Below are positions 20,883 to 32,071 of a stretch of DNA of 64,000 bases, one piece after another (positions within the stretch are counted from its first letter, which is position 1; each line of letters opens with the position of its first letter). This stretch comes from Coleophoma eucalyptorum. Lineage: Eukaryota > Ascomycota > Leotiomycetes > Helotiales > Dermateaceae. The notes beneath the pieces are model-generated. The model had not been told where the DNA came from. It did no database searches and worked only from the letters and a program-made list of their open reading frames with translations. Where the stretch lies: NCBI GenBank assembly GCA_026120035.1, contig JALRME010000007.1, forward strand, positions 1,364,001-1,428,000, written 5' to 3'. Made by a program: the position numbers and the translations under genes.

Positions 20883-22816
20883 ATGGAGAAGAAGGTGGAC
20901 CTTGAGAATGTTATAGAGCCGACCGTTTCGCGGACGGTTGGCTCGTCCGAGTCGCTGGGTGGGGGCAAGAAGACGGAGATGACCCAGGATGAGTTCCAAC
21001 TTGCAACTCTGGGTTACAAGCAGGAGTTTTTCAGAAGTTTGGGCTTGTTTGAGAACTGGTACTAATGCTTCCATCTCGCAGCGAGAAAACCAGAAAAGGC
21101 TAACTATATCGCAGGGCGGCTACTTTCACGGTATGAGCCATCTCATTTTATCTCCGGCCAATCCCAACCTCTCTGCAAGCTTGATAAGTGCCAGCGAATT
21201 TATGCCTTCTGCTATCTAGTCTATGAACTTCGTATCCGGAATTCCTGTCCTCTTCGGTTGGGTCATGTATAGTGGTGGGCCAACCGCTGCTTTTTCCAAT
21301 TGGACAATGGTCGGCGGGTTATCTTTCATCGTCAGCATGTCAATGGCTGAGATCGCCGCTGCTTTGCCAACTGCTGGTGGTATCTACTATTGGTCGTTCA
21401 AGCTAGGTGGTGCTGAATGGGGGTGAGTCGCTTGTTATGTATGTGACATGATATGATCTATTTCACTGACTCTTGGCACAGTCCTTTCCTTGCTTGGATG
21501 ACCGGTTGGTGGAATTTCTGCGGTTGGTAAGTGTCTAACTCTTATTTTGTTTTACTGATAGCTGTTTTACTGCTTGAAGCTGGTCTGACTTGGATAGGGT
21601 ATCTGTTGTCCCTGGTGTTCAGCAAGGGGCCACAAACTTTCTCATTTCAGCCCTCGAAATCAACTATCCCAATGCAACCGTTCTGTCCCAAGGCTGGTTC
21701 GCATGGCTACTCACATCAATAGGCATGTTATTCGCCATGGTTCCGAACGTCATTTCCCAGAAGATCCTAAAGCTATACTTCCGCTTCGCCGTCATTATCT
21801 TCCACGTTCTCCTGGTCATGTATTACATCTGGTTTCCCATTGCTGCACACCAGAAGGCCGGATTCCAAACACGGGAAGGTGTATTCAACCACTTTTACAA
21901 CGGCATTAATTTTGGTGATGAGAAACAGGCAAGCGACGCTTACTGCTGGATCATCTCTATTCTTTTTGGAGCTTGGGTCTTCTATGGCTATGATGCTAGT
22001 GTTCATATCTGCGAGGAGACCGAGAATGCTAGTGTCATTGTTGCCAAAGGAATGGTGTATTCCACAGCCTCAGCATGGATTGTATCTATTCCAACACTCA
22101 TCTTAATTCTCTTCTGCATGCAAGACTTCGATGGCGTTGTCAATGGAACTTACGCAAACAACTGGGCCGAATACCTAGTCCAACTCATCGGTCCTAACGG
22201 TGCCATAGCTATCCTTGCGCTACTATGGGTCGACTCAACTTGTGCCACTGCATCATGCTTCATGTCCGCGCAGAGAGTAACCTATGCCATTTCACGAGAT
22301 AACATCCTGCCAGGATCAAAATACTTCAAGATTCTTTCCAAGGACCGCAAAATGCCCGTCAACGCCGCCATTCTCGTCTGCGCCCTCTCCATCGCCATCA
22401 CTACTGCCGTAATCGGGTCGACAGTTGCATTCTCCGCCATTACGGCCACGGCAACAATCGCCACCAATGTCTCATATCTCATCCCAATCATCGCGCGGCA
22501 CACCGTTGGCCGCAAGACTTTTGAGCCTGCGAAGTGGAATCTGGGAAAATGGTCATTGCCCTGTGCGGTCGTGTCCGCCCTCTATATATCTCTCCTCTTC
22601 ATTGTCCTGCTGCTTCCGCAAGTGTATCCAGTTACGGCCCAGACGCTGAACTACGCACCCATCATGATTGGAGCCATTACGATTATTAGTGTTGCGGGAT
22701 GGTGGTTGCCATTTGGAGTCGGTGGCAGGGCCTGGTTTAAGGGCCCGCAACGCACTATTAGCGAGGAGGAGGTTGCGGGTGCTATAGTTACAGGGTTGGA
22801 CGATGGACAGTTGTAA
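20883..22816 (+). CDS. APC-superfamily permease (GABA/choline/amino-acid type)
   Basis: Five exons (20883-21058, 21115-21130, 21220-21422, 21482-21526, 21598-22816) give 552 residues, normal for fungal Uga4/Hnm1/Bat-type permeases of the plasma membrane. The N-terminal cytosolic block (LATLGYKQEFFRSLGLFENW) is a family hallmark. About 12 membrane segments follow. AALPTAGGIYYWS (helix 3 region), YGYDASVHICEET and FMSAQRVTYAISRDN are typical. Exon 2 is only 16 nt and encodes AATFT; the AATFTSMNFVSG continuity confirms it. Substrates of relatives include GABA, choline, polyamines and amino acids, and sequence alone does not decide. It lies next to a choline-monooxygenase-like pair, so a quaternary amine or amino acid is a reasonable guess only. 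Confidence 0.92.
20916..20944 (+). repeat. Near-perfect inverted repeat in the 5' coding region of the permease
   Basis: GAGCCGACCGT (20916-20926) and ACGGTTGGCTC (20934-20944) pair at 10 of 11 positions with a 7-nt loop. The repeat starts 33 nt after the A of the ATG. An mRNA hairpin here could affect translation, or it may be chance in a codon-biased stretch. Confidence 0.5.
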
Positions 22817-23156
22817 AATTGAGAGGAGATGTATTGAAAGAGAATTGATGAAACATTTCTGCCCTTGAAAATGGAATCAGGCCACTCGCTGTTAGTGAAA
22901 AAGGCCTCCTATAGTTTTAGGAAGACGGAATTTAGAGCTTGATCAAGCTTATCAGGCAACGTGCAGAAAAGTAGTAGACTCTAGTGCCATTGTTGCATAG
23001 TTTGTGTCTCGAACATAAGTTCAAGGCGGATCATGTCTATGAATACGTGCGGATAGCGAGCAGCTCCAATAAATCCAGATAGTTTGTTTGTAGATGATGC
23101 TGCGACCTACCACATTTCTAACAACTTTATCTAACCCACACCCACTTCTCTAGAGT
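22817..23156. other. Intergenic region between convergent genes
   Basis: 3' flanks of the permease and the Ser/Thr-rich protein. Nothing else seen. Confidence 0.5.
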
Positions 23157-24233
23157 TTAGAGCCATGCTAGCTGGAAAAGCCGCTGGTGAATCGCAGAAA
23201 AGTGCGAGAATAGTGGGGTAATGGGCCTACTCAAAGTACCAGAGGACTTAAAGCTGGCGCTAGAGGGTGTTGGGATTGTGCTGGAAGATGAAGACACCAG
23301 GCCGGGGGATGGATTTGTGGTGTCGGTAGATGTAGCGGTTGTACTTGCTGTTGTGGGGATTCCAGTTAATGCCGGTTGTGTGTTCACACCAGTGATAGCG
23401 GCTGCAGTGCCGTCAAAAGCATATGCAAACACAATAGTTCCATCCTGACCCGCAGACGTATAGTCAGTCGTCACTAGTGCAGTCCTGTCGTATCTTGTAA
23501 TGTCCATCAATACATCTGGCCATACATCCAAAGTACAGATAGCTCCCAAACCAGGACGCTCTGCATGAAAAGTATTTGGCGCGTATAAGCCATATCGACT
23601 AGGAATTTTAGTGTTGGCCTATGCAAGCTAATGATACTATGGAATCACATACCCTGGACAACAGATGATGTATGTAGCATTCAAGTTGAATGTCTCCCAA
23701 TATTTAGGGCAAATCAAGGCCTGAAAGGGGGGCAGCGATGTGCCGGAAGCACTGGCAATAAGACTTGAGTAAAATTGGCTTGGATAACAAGATGTCAATG
23801 TTGCAGATGGCACTGGGTGAATAATGTTCTGCCAGAGTTCGGCATCCGGCGCTATCTGGGTAACCGAGTCTGTTGACATGCAATCGGAAGGTTGTGTAAA
23901 GACCGTAGTGATAACCATATTGTCTGATTCTTGCCTTGTATTCATCGAACTGGTTAAAGTGCTTGAACTAGTTATCGACGGCAATAGAATAGAAGTGAAC
24001 GTTGATGTTGCTGAACTAGAAGTCGGCAGTATTAAAGTAGACGATGGCACTGTCGAACTAGCAGATATCGAAGTGGTGGAAGGAATCGGACAAACTTGAC
24101 CAATCTTACACAACCCGATTGTTGAAAAAGGAGTCGATGGATTATCACTTTCTGGGTGATTCTGACTTAGCGCAGTTGGGAGTAGCCCAGTGGCGAGTAT
24201 AGAAAGTATAGAAAGCACTGAGCGACAAGCCAT
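23157..24233 (-). CDS. Ser/Thr-rich secreted or cell-surface protein, unknown function
   Basis: Two exons. Exon 1 starts with ATG at 24233 and ends near 23653-23648; exon 2 starts near 23558 and ends at 23157. The product has about 330 residues. A signal peptide (first ~23 residues, ending LPTALSQ) is followed by a Ser/Thr-rich stalk (about 50-95) suited to O-glycosylation. A Cys-containing domain with DCMSTD, LTSCYPS, ALICPKYW and YIICCPG follows. Exon 2 reads AICTLDVWPDV, then a second Ser/Thr-rich stretch and a weakly hydrophobic end. The layout fits a fungal wall-associated protein. The splice pair is uncertain: the best donor (GTATGT at 23652) gives a short alternative frame, whereas the weaker GTGATT donor joins in phase to the longer exon 2. 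Confidence 0.65.
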
Positions 24234-25491
24234 CGTAAGGGAATATCGAGTTGTCCTTTAGTAGTATATCGATATACTTCCTAGCAATTTAAAAGGTAGA
24301 TAGCCCAAAATTGGCATACAAAAATTTCAATGATGGTTTAAATGAAGCGCATCGGCAGCCCTATGAAGTATCTATACCATGGCCGTTTGATTTTTGCATC
24401 GGCCAGATACGAGGATCACCTGCCTAGAACCTGGGCGAACCTCGGATATCACGCCGTGTGAAAAGATATATGCCATAGATATGCAGTCTTTAGAGCCCCG
24501 ATCTCTTTAGTAGTCTGATTTCTTATTATAGATGGATTTATCCGTCTTCTTCATATGGCTGACCCTGAGCTTCCGAGATTTGTCAAGTGACACGAAGTTA
24601 TGTGGAACAGATATCGAGATCTTGCTGAAAAAAACATCAATAGGAGCGACAGTGGAGACATAAAATTCATACTATAGCAATGGCCATAAAGACTGTAGAG
24701 TTATATGAAGCGGCACAGTAATATTGGAATGTCTCTGTACTAGACATGGGTGTATTGCTCAAAAAGGAGATGTTTCCGGGAACAAGATTAAGCTTAGAGG
24801 CGCATCCGGATTAAGCATGCCAGTCTGGAAAGCTTGATAAAGCTCGAGCCGAGATTTTGAGTCATTGATCAAGGCGATAAGAAACCCCTTGCACAAACAT
24901 TCGGGGGTTGCTACAGATCATCCTATATCAACCTTGGTTTGCAAGATCAAATGTGCAAATATTCGCTACAAAAAACGAGCTGGTCGACACGGTTAATCAA
25001 GCGAGCGGCGCAGAACTGTACCTGTGCCTGTGCCTATACCTGTGTCCAGGTTGCTGGGAATGGACATGGGACGGGTACCTGCGTTGATGCACTCTGAGCT
25101 TTCTGCAGTGTCGAGAACCTATATCGAGATGAGTTCAACCTCTGATATCAAAACATTAGGTAGGCAGGCGTTCGGTTTCTATTTGTGGTTGAAGGACAGG
25201 AATCTCGATAGCTGTACAATGTATACCAAATTGTTAGCTGTTTAACAGTTCCTTTTTCATGTATCACTGCACAATTGTAGCTAAGACATCGCCTTCCGCG
25301 TACAGGGTCTGGAACTAATGTGAAAGAGGCTTGTCCAGAGCACGTTGTCTGCATAAAGGTCAAGACTTCGTCAATATTTTACAACTAGTACTCGATATTT
25401 AAAACGCTAACATAATCTCTTTCACTCGCGCCCTTGCATATGTACGGGGCCTAACAGTCTCCTAAATCATTTCTTGACAGTTAAAGACCTC
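24234..25491. other. Intergenic region, about 1.25 kb
   Basis: Upstream of the Ser/Thr-rich gene and downstream of the RAI1-like-family gene. A 73-codon plus-strand frame at 25024 is unsupported. Confidence 0.45.
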
Positions 25492-26879
25492 TCAAGCAGT
25501 AGACAAACCCCAGAACCTCTTTCGGTTCTCTTTGGATACAGCCTTCCCAGAACATAGCGCTGGGACCATCTTGAGGGATGAAGACTGTTCTCGTCTGTCA
25601 TAGTAAAGTGATAACATGCCATACTCAGTCGCCTTTGTAAAGTTCTTAATCTCTTCAATTAAAGCCAGAAAAAGTCGAAGATGGTTTTGTTGGTCCCATT
25701 CAAAATCAGCGAATAAGCTTGCCACGTCGGATGTATGAGTTTTATATATGATGCCATTATTGTGTAATCCTAGCATCGCTTTCTCGGTTTGAGATAGCCA
25801 GCATCGTTCAATGCTAGGCATGGTAATGGCCTTTGAAGTGATTGCTCTCAAATTCAAGTCAACAATGTACGAGCTAGGTACGGCGTGACCCCTGTGAGAG
25901 ATCATGACTCCATCTGTACTTGTGAAATCAGCTAAGGTTTCCTTAGGAGCTACACTCTCTTTCATAGTCCGTTCGCTAACTGAAAATGAAGTGTTTGGCT
26001 TTTCAGAATCGGAATTGATATTAGCACCAAGAATTGCCGGCAGCTTTTCTGGCAAATATGCTTCAGCATTGAAGCCAACCATCCACTTCGTACCTGCAAT
26101 ACTGTACTCCATGATACGATGGTGTGACTCACTACCACACACTTCCCCTTCAAAATTCGTAAACCTATTTTGAAACTCTTTTGAAAAATCAAAAGTGGGC
26201 GGGGAATGACGAGCAATAAATATGTTTTCCTCGTTCTCCCATCGCGTGAGGAAAATTGTACGGCCTACAAGCTCAGCGTCGATACGCCAAACTCCTTCGC
26301 CCTCCCACATCGTACCATCCACAAATGACGACAAGAGGTGGAGAGTTAATCGATCTGCAACGAGTGAGATTGGGTCGAATGAATATTTAGGCTGCATGAG
26401 GCGAAGAGCTTGAAACATGGGAGCTAGAGGCGACACCGAAGATCGTGGTGGTTTAGTTTTGGGACGGTTTAATCGAAATTCTTCATGAATGCTAACCGGC
26501 AATATCTTGTCGTTCCAGACGGCTGGTGCACCTACCAATGTGTTAATTAAATAGCCCAAGCAAGACTAAGTTCAGTTAGTTTACCTGGGATAAGAATGTG
26601 TGGATATGATGAATTCATCCAATTGTAAGATGCAAGAAAGTTGCAGTCTTTAATATGAACCGGTATATTATCAAATTTAAGGTCTTCAACCGATAATAGT
26701 TTGTCTGCCTTGGCAGACGATACTGTGGGCTTCTGTCCTTGGCTACCGGTACTGTTGTTGGCACTATTGCGAATTTCAGGACGCTCACGCCAGTTTGAAG
26801 ATTTCATGGGAAAGTTTTGCTCGTTATTGAGATATCGGTTTTGTCGCTGATCGTCATCGCTTTTGCTGCAAGCTTCCAT
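25492..26879 (-). CDS. Conserved fungal protein of the RAI1-like / 'geranylgeranyl pyrophosphate synthetase'-labelled family
   Basis: Two exons (26879-26585, 26531-25492) give 444 residues. The central part has the marks of a fungal family often labelled geranylgeranyl pyrophosphate synthetase although it lacks prenyl-synthase DDxxD motifs. These marks are ASYNWM...PHILIPGAPAVW (about 84-104), FDPISLVADRLTLHLL, IDAELVGRTIFLTRWE and SESHHRIMEYSIAG. The family shows some resemblance to the RAI1/DXO decapping-nuclease fold. The N-terminal 70 residues are polar and disordered. I have no evidence for a particular substrate, and the prenyl-synthase label is most likely a legacy annotation error. 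The splice is well supported: CCCAG/GTAAAC donor and TTGGTAG acceptor, in phase. Confidence 0.7.
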
Positions 26880-27664
26880 ATTCCCAGAACTCGCAAGCCA
26901 ACCAGATAAGTGTATGGCTCAAGTTAGACTTATGTTAAAATAATGGGTAACGACGATTGTTGAAAGATAATATGGCATTTATGTTCTGATCGGTGATACC
27001 TCAAAAGCCCGACGGCACTGATGTTGTGGCCCCTTGCTGCTTTCCTGGTTTAGGAAGGGCCATTGTCCGAAAGTGCTTGCCACAGCACAAAACATACCCC
27101 GGCGATTGTTGAGAGAGGCATTTATGCTACTAGGAGAAACCGTGGAGCAGTTTAGACCGTTAGATTCAATGTTTCGGAAACAAATATCATTCGTAAGATT
27201 TAAAACTTAGCCAAATCCTACATTTTTCAGATTGTCTCGGCTGTTTGTCTTAGGCCACCTCTCCTCACAGCGGTAACTTTCCTGTTCCAATATAAACATG
27301 TGGAGCCATCTCGCAACTACCAAGAAATGAGTATCACGAGGGGGGAAAATTCTCAGTAAAAGCTTGAGATTCAATGATACATAACAACAGCTTAGACCAA
27401 GAGCAGTGGCACAATCTAGCTTTAGAACCAAGGGAGTAGTTGATGCTTAAAGAAGTGAAACCTCAACTTAGAAATTTGCTTGGTTTCTGTTAAATAGTCA
27501 TTATATAATATATATTTGGCAAAGATCAGTATGTTAAAGTATGTCTTTTTCTTGTGCCAGAAGTGTCGTCGAAAATCGTGGGAATTGAATGACGCGCAGC
27601 TCTCAGACATGAGCGAGCATCCAACCGCCTTTATTTCTTCCAAGCAAAAGCCGCCTCTAACAAT
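26880..27664. other. Intergenic region, about 0.8 kb
   Basis: AT-rich. Short frames on both strands show no recognisable content. Confidence 0.5.
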
Positions 27665-30600
27665 TTATGCATATTCGTCTATAACACTTTTTACTTCCTT
27701 AAAAATTCCGAACGGCTTGAAGTCCAGATCATATCCAAAAGCTCTTGGGCCCACAATGTCAATAGCGCGCTGTGAACTGGTCCACAAAGGATGCGCAGCG
27801 GCGACTAAGACCATGACTTTCAAGCCATATCTATATTCGGGAACGCCAACACTTTCACCCGTGAGTGTGTCCAGTACCATGATGAGGTCTGGCACTGTTG
27901 CAAGTATCTGTCTTTGGTCAGCCTAAAGTTTCTCTTGCCAGTGGACAGAATTCTCTACCTTCTTCTCACCAGAAGCGTAGTGTGCTTCAATGACCAAGTT
28001 CTCGTTCTTGAACGGAATCTCTATTCGCTCAGGCCCGTCATCCTCCTTTTCTCCAGATTCCATCTCATATCCTTTCAATCTCTCGATAACTAAATTGCCG
28101 TAGCTATGTCCCTTGTAAAGCGTCTGTCCCACAGCTACAATCTTACCTGAAAAGACTTTACTGGCGCTTTCACTACCTCCAAATTCGCGAATAATATCGT
28201 CAGCAACGGACGAGACCCTCCCTTCGGATTGAGCTCTTGCCACTGCTCGGCCGATTCTCCACGAAAGAGAGTGTGTGTTAGGAACCCCGAATTTCTTGAG
28301 TTCTGTGCCGGTCAGAGGACGAGAGACGCCGCCTGCTGCCGAGCTATTTTATATCAGATGGAGTTGCAAGATTTCAGTTCATATTTTACTTACCCCATTG
28401 TAACCACTGCAGCTCTAAGAACATTGTCAACAGCGAACGGGTCCTTTGCTGTCGTCATGATAATATTCGTGCCATTTCCATCTGACAGAGCGACAGGAAG
28501 AAGCTCATTGATATTCTGTGCACAAACGTAAGGTGTGATTTTCTCAAAGGAGGGAAAAGCGCGACCTAGTATGTGTTAATTCAACCATTATCATGATGTT
28601 CTTGTTTGACTTACCCATCAAGTCGCCATCAACGCAAGGCACGTTGTAGTATTTTGAGGAAGCCCAAAGCAAAGGCTCCAATCCGTTTCCCCCGCCAATT
28701 TCCACCGCAAGCATAGCACTGTATTTGATATTTAGATGCTTCTCCATTGTTTCCAATGCATGTTTGACTAGGAGACCACCAGGTCTCTCAACACCAACAG
28801 CGGGACTTCCCACACCTGAGAGGGGGGGACAGATGGCATCCGAGGCAAGATCTGTTATGCTAATTAGAGACATTGTCTCTCCTGATCTCAAAGCTTCTCG
28901 TGCCTCTAGATATTTTGTGTAGGAGCTACCACCTCCTGCACAACCGAGTATATAGCACCCAATAGAGATGAATAGTAGATCAGTCTCGGACAAGTGCCAG
29001 ATTCGATCCTTATCGACGTGTGGTTTATATATCTCAAAATCGATAACGTCCTCCGCGGTCACATTGTCATCGACATGTTCCTTGACCTCATAGTGAGCTT
29101 CTTCTTCAACATATACTCCATCTGAGTCGTCCAATCCCGAGAACTTCTCATGGTCAATTGGCCCAGAGACTTTGACAGAAACTTTGCATTTAGCATCAAT
29201 GTAAGGTAGTCCGGCAACCACCTCTTCCAGAACCCTGATCGCACCCTCCCTCGCTCCCTTCTGCACTGCCTGAGAAATTGCTCTTGCCCTGACTTCGACA
29301 AGTGTTTCCTCTTTCTTCTCGGTATCGACGATTACCTCAACAGCAGCGCCTATCTCAGCAACGGCGGCACCAATTGCATTCGCGACACCTGCATGGAAGG
29401 GTCTTTCGATCTTCGCCACGCCTTCAAGTTCGGAAGGGCAGAGAAATGCGCCACCACCCACAAGGATGACATGGCATGGTTCCGGTGACGTCTTCATCCT
29501 ATCGACACAGTCACCGAGCATTGTCTTTATCTTTTTTTTCGCAGTGGAGACAGTGTCTGCATCAATTTCTGGCTTTACGTGCCCAATACCCCCCTCCCCA
29601 GCGGCGACCAGAATATCAGTTGCAGTGAGAGTATCGCCAGCAAAGGACAAAGACTTCTGTGTCAGTGCTTGGCCAACACTCTCAGGCCCAATCTTAATTG
29701 TACCATTTGCTAGGGTAGAGATGATGGAACCACCACCAAATCCAGTGCTTTCGACTTGGGGCATTGCAAAGTTAACTCGCACCCCTCCGATCTCTGAGAA
29801 TGCACTCGCAAGTCGAGGATAGCCACTTGGCAGCAAACATCCCACCTCAGTTGTTGTACCGCCAATGTCGATGACATATCGGGATGTGCCTGCATCTGAT
29901 GAACTTGACAGGAAAGCTGCGCCGCGGATTGAGTTTGTTGGGCCAGAGGAAAAAATTTGGACAGGATATCGAATTGCTTCTGATGCTGAGAGCAGTTGTC
30001 CCGAGTTTGAAGTAAGATAGAGCGGGCAAGTGAGATTCAAACGCTTCATTGCTCGCTTGAAGCCGGTGATTGTCCGTTTTGCGAAGTGGAAGATGGAGGC
30101 ATTGAGGATGGAAGCGTTTTCTCGTGCGAGAATACCAGTGCCAGCAACTATATCAAGATCAGCAAAGATACGTCTCTAGCTCCTTAGGTTCGAAAAATTA
30201 CTTTCACGGGAACAAACGATGTTTGTGTCCTTGCCAAGTGCTTCTATCAAGATATCGCGGACCTGGTATTCTTGACGCTCATCCTCATCGCTTGGCGAGT
30301 AGATGCCGACAATTACAACATTTCTCAGTCCCTTCTCTTTGATAATCTTGGATTGCGTCAGAATCTCATCCCTGTTAATTTTATCGATCAGACTTCCATC
30401 GACTTGGATGCCACCTGACACAAAAGCCGAGTGACCATTCATGACTATGAGAGTGCCCACGTCAGCAAGGCTCTGATTTGCACCTTTGGCGACCACTTAC
30501 TCCGTTTCAAAGATGCTGGGAAATCTATGAACGGTGGCGTTGAAGCCGTGAAATCATTCGATGCAAGGCGTAATACAGCCACGGGCTCGATTCGGGATGC

Positions 30601-30952
30601 ATCTCGTTCTACCACAGCATTGATGAAGTGCTGCCGCCCGTGAGTTAGTAGACATGCTTGGAACTGAAATATCTAAATTCATTCTTACAGTCGTGCCGAT
30701 CATAAGTGAGGCAATTTGAGCCTGTGGGATCGCTGTATTCTGTAATAAGACATTGATAGCATCCTCAATACCGACTGTGACGTCGGTACTGGTCGTTGCT
30801 TTGTGCGATGCGACTACAGCCTCCGAACCTGTCTTAGTGAGGTCGAGAAGGACTGCATCAGTATTTGTACCTGAGTTTGTCAGCTGATACTTATTTGACA
30901 GATTTTGTAATGGGTTACCGCCGACATCGACTCCGATGATGTATTGACCCAT
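27665..30952 (-). CDS. Hydantoinase/oxoprolinase A (HyuA) fused to a DUF917 domain
   Basis: Eight exons (30952-30919, 30870-30689, 30630-30501, 30444-30202, 30147-28615, 28565-28394, 28343-27959, 27907-27665) give 973 residues. The N-terminal half is an ASKHA-type hydantoinase/oxoprolinase A subunit. It has the first phosphate loop at the start (GVDVGGTNTDAVLLD), NGHSAFVSGGIQVDG, SREIAGTGILAREN, and a second loop DIGGTTTEVG. It ends in LVGGGAFLCPS. ATP-dependent opening of hydantoin or 5-oxoproline-like rings is the family reaction. The C-terminal ~350 residues are DUF917: DLLFISIGCYILGCAGGGSSY, EIGGGNGLEPLLWAS, VDGDLMGRAFP, and LATVPDLIMVLD. No HyuB-type subunit is fused or adjacent. The last intron (27958-27908) removes a stop otherwise read at 27923. 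Confidence 0.9.
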
Positions 30953-32071
30953 CGTGTTTGTTCGGGTTGATGATATGGTTGTGGTCCGCCCCAGCGGATC
31001 TTTCTTTCTCGAGTGAATACGAATAACTTCAACTTGGCGTATTTAATTAGCCACTGTTATACCATCAGGTTTTCGCAGTGTTGTGCACACACTTGAGGGT
31101 CTCTCGATCACTAATCCTCTCAGCCTGTATGCAATAGCCAAGATAATACTAGTGGTCTTGGAATCCCGAGCGCCGATAAAAGGCGTAATCATCTCACTCT
31201 TTCTTAGTCACTAGCCAAACAGCCGTAGTCCCCTCCCCCAAACACAACAGCCTAGAGCGGGCATCGGAGAAGGAGGCGCCTTCCACTCTCGAATCGGCTT
31301 CCGGCGCGCATAGAGAAAGAACCCTTGTCCACACGCACGGCACTAAAGCATGCTTGTGCAGCGGATCAGATAACTATAATACAGCGTAGTGCGGTACAGT
31401 GTGCACACCCCGGGACCCACACAATAGAAGATAAGCTATCGGATGGAAAAGTTATGCTATCGCTCCGCCATCGCTTAACTTTTTACCTAGCACACTAGGG
31501 ACTCCCTACTTCTCTGCAAGAGGGTCTAGATGCACCATAGTGAAACGTATTGTTGTGTGGCTTCTCGACCACGCAATAAACAATAAACTTTAGAGCCCTT
31601 AACAGCGATCTACGGGCTGTGCTGGGGTATAATTAAATCGGAGATTGCGGCTCTGACAAGAAATTTACCCTTTAGCTTAACAATAGTTGCGCAAAATTAT
31701 GCTGGATTAGAGACATCGAATGACGTTCATTTTTTACTTCTCTTTTGCTATCGTAGCTATCCTACCTTGGCGACTTAGGACAGCCTTTCACTTTCGTAGG
31801 CTTTTGGACGGAGATTCGAGCTCCCTACAAGCTGGGCAGAGATCCGTGATCAAAGTTGTCGAAGCGCGCATCGAGCTCGTGTGGGTGAGTTCTGTGAAGT
31901 TTGCATTGAATAATGATAAGTATTTCAAGTACAATGAGACAGAATAGTAGCTTGCCAGATACACATGTCTATTACTTGTATCTCATAAATGGTTTAACAT
32001 AACAGTTTCTAAAACTTTTGCAACTAGCCTAAATATTACTACTTTTCTCATCTCCCTGATGAGAAACGCTC
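30953..32071. other. Intergenic region with one ATCWGATAA site
   Basis: Promoter of the HyuA-DUF917 gene and 3' flank of the ABC transporter. An exact ATCAGATAA lies at 31365-31373. A 75-codon frame at 31720 is unsupported. Confidence 0.45.
31365..31373 (+). promoter_or_regulatory. GATA-type site ATCAGATAA upstream of the HyuA-DUF917 gene
   Basis: An exact match to ATCWGATAA, the extended site known for SreA/Urbs1-type iron-responsive GATA repressors of fungi. It lies 413 bp upstream of the start codon. A single 9-mer carries limited weight. Confidence 0.35.

Noticed and set aside
27908..27958. Stop at 27923 as the end of the HyuA-DUF917 protein
   Set aside because: It lies in a 51-nt intron (GTAGAG...GGCTGACC...ACAG); the next exon continues DUF917 sequence (LATVPDLIMVLD) in phase.
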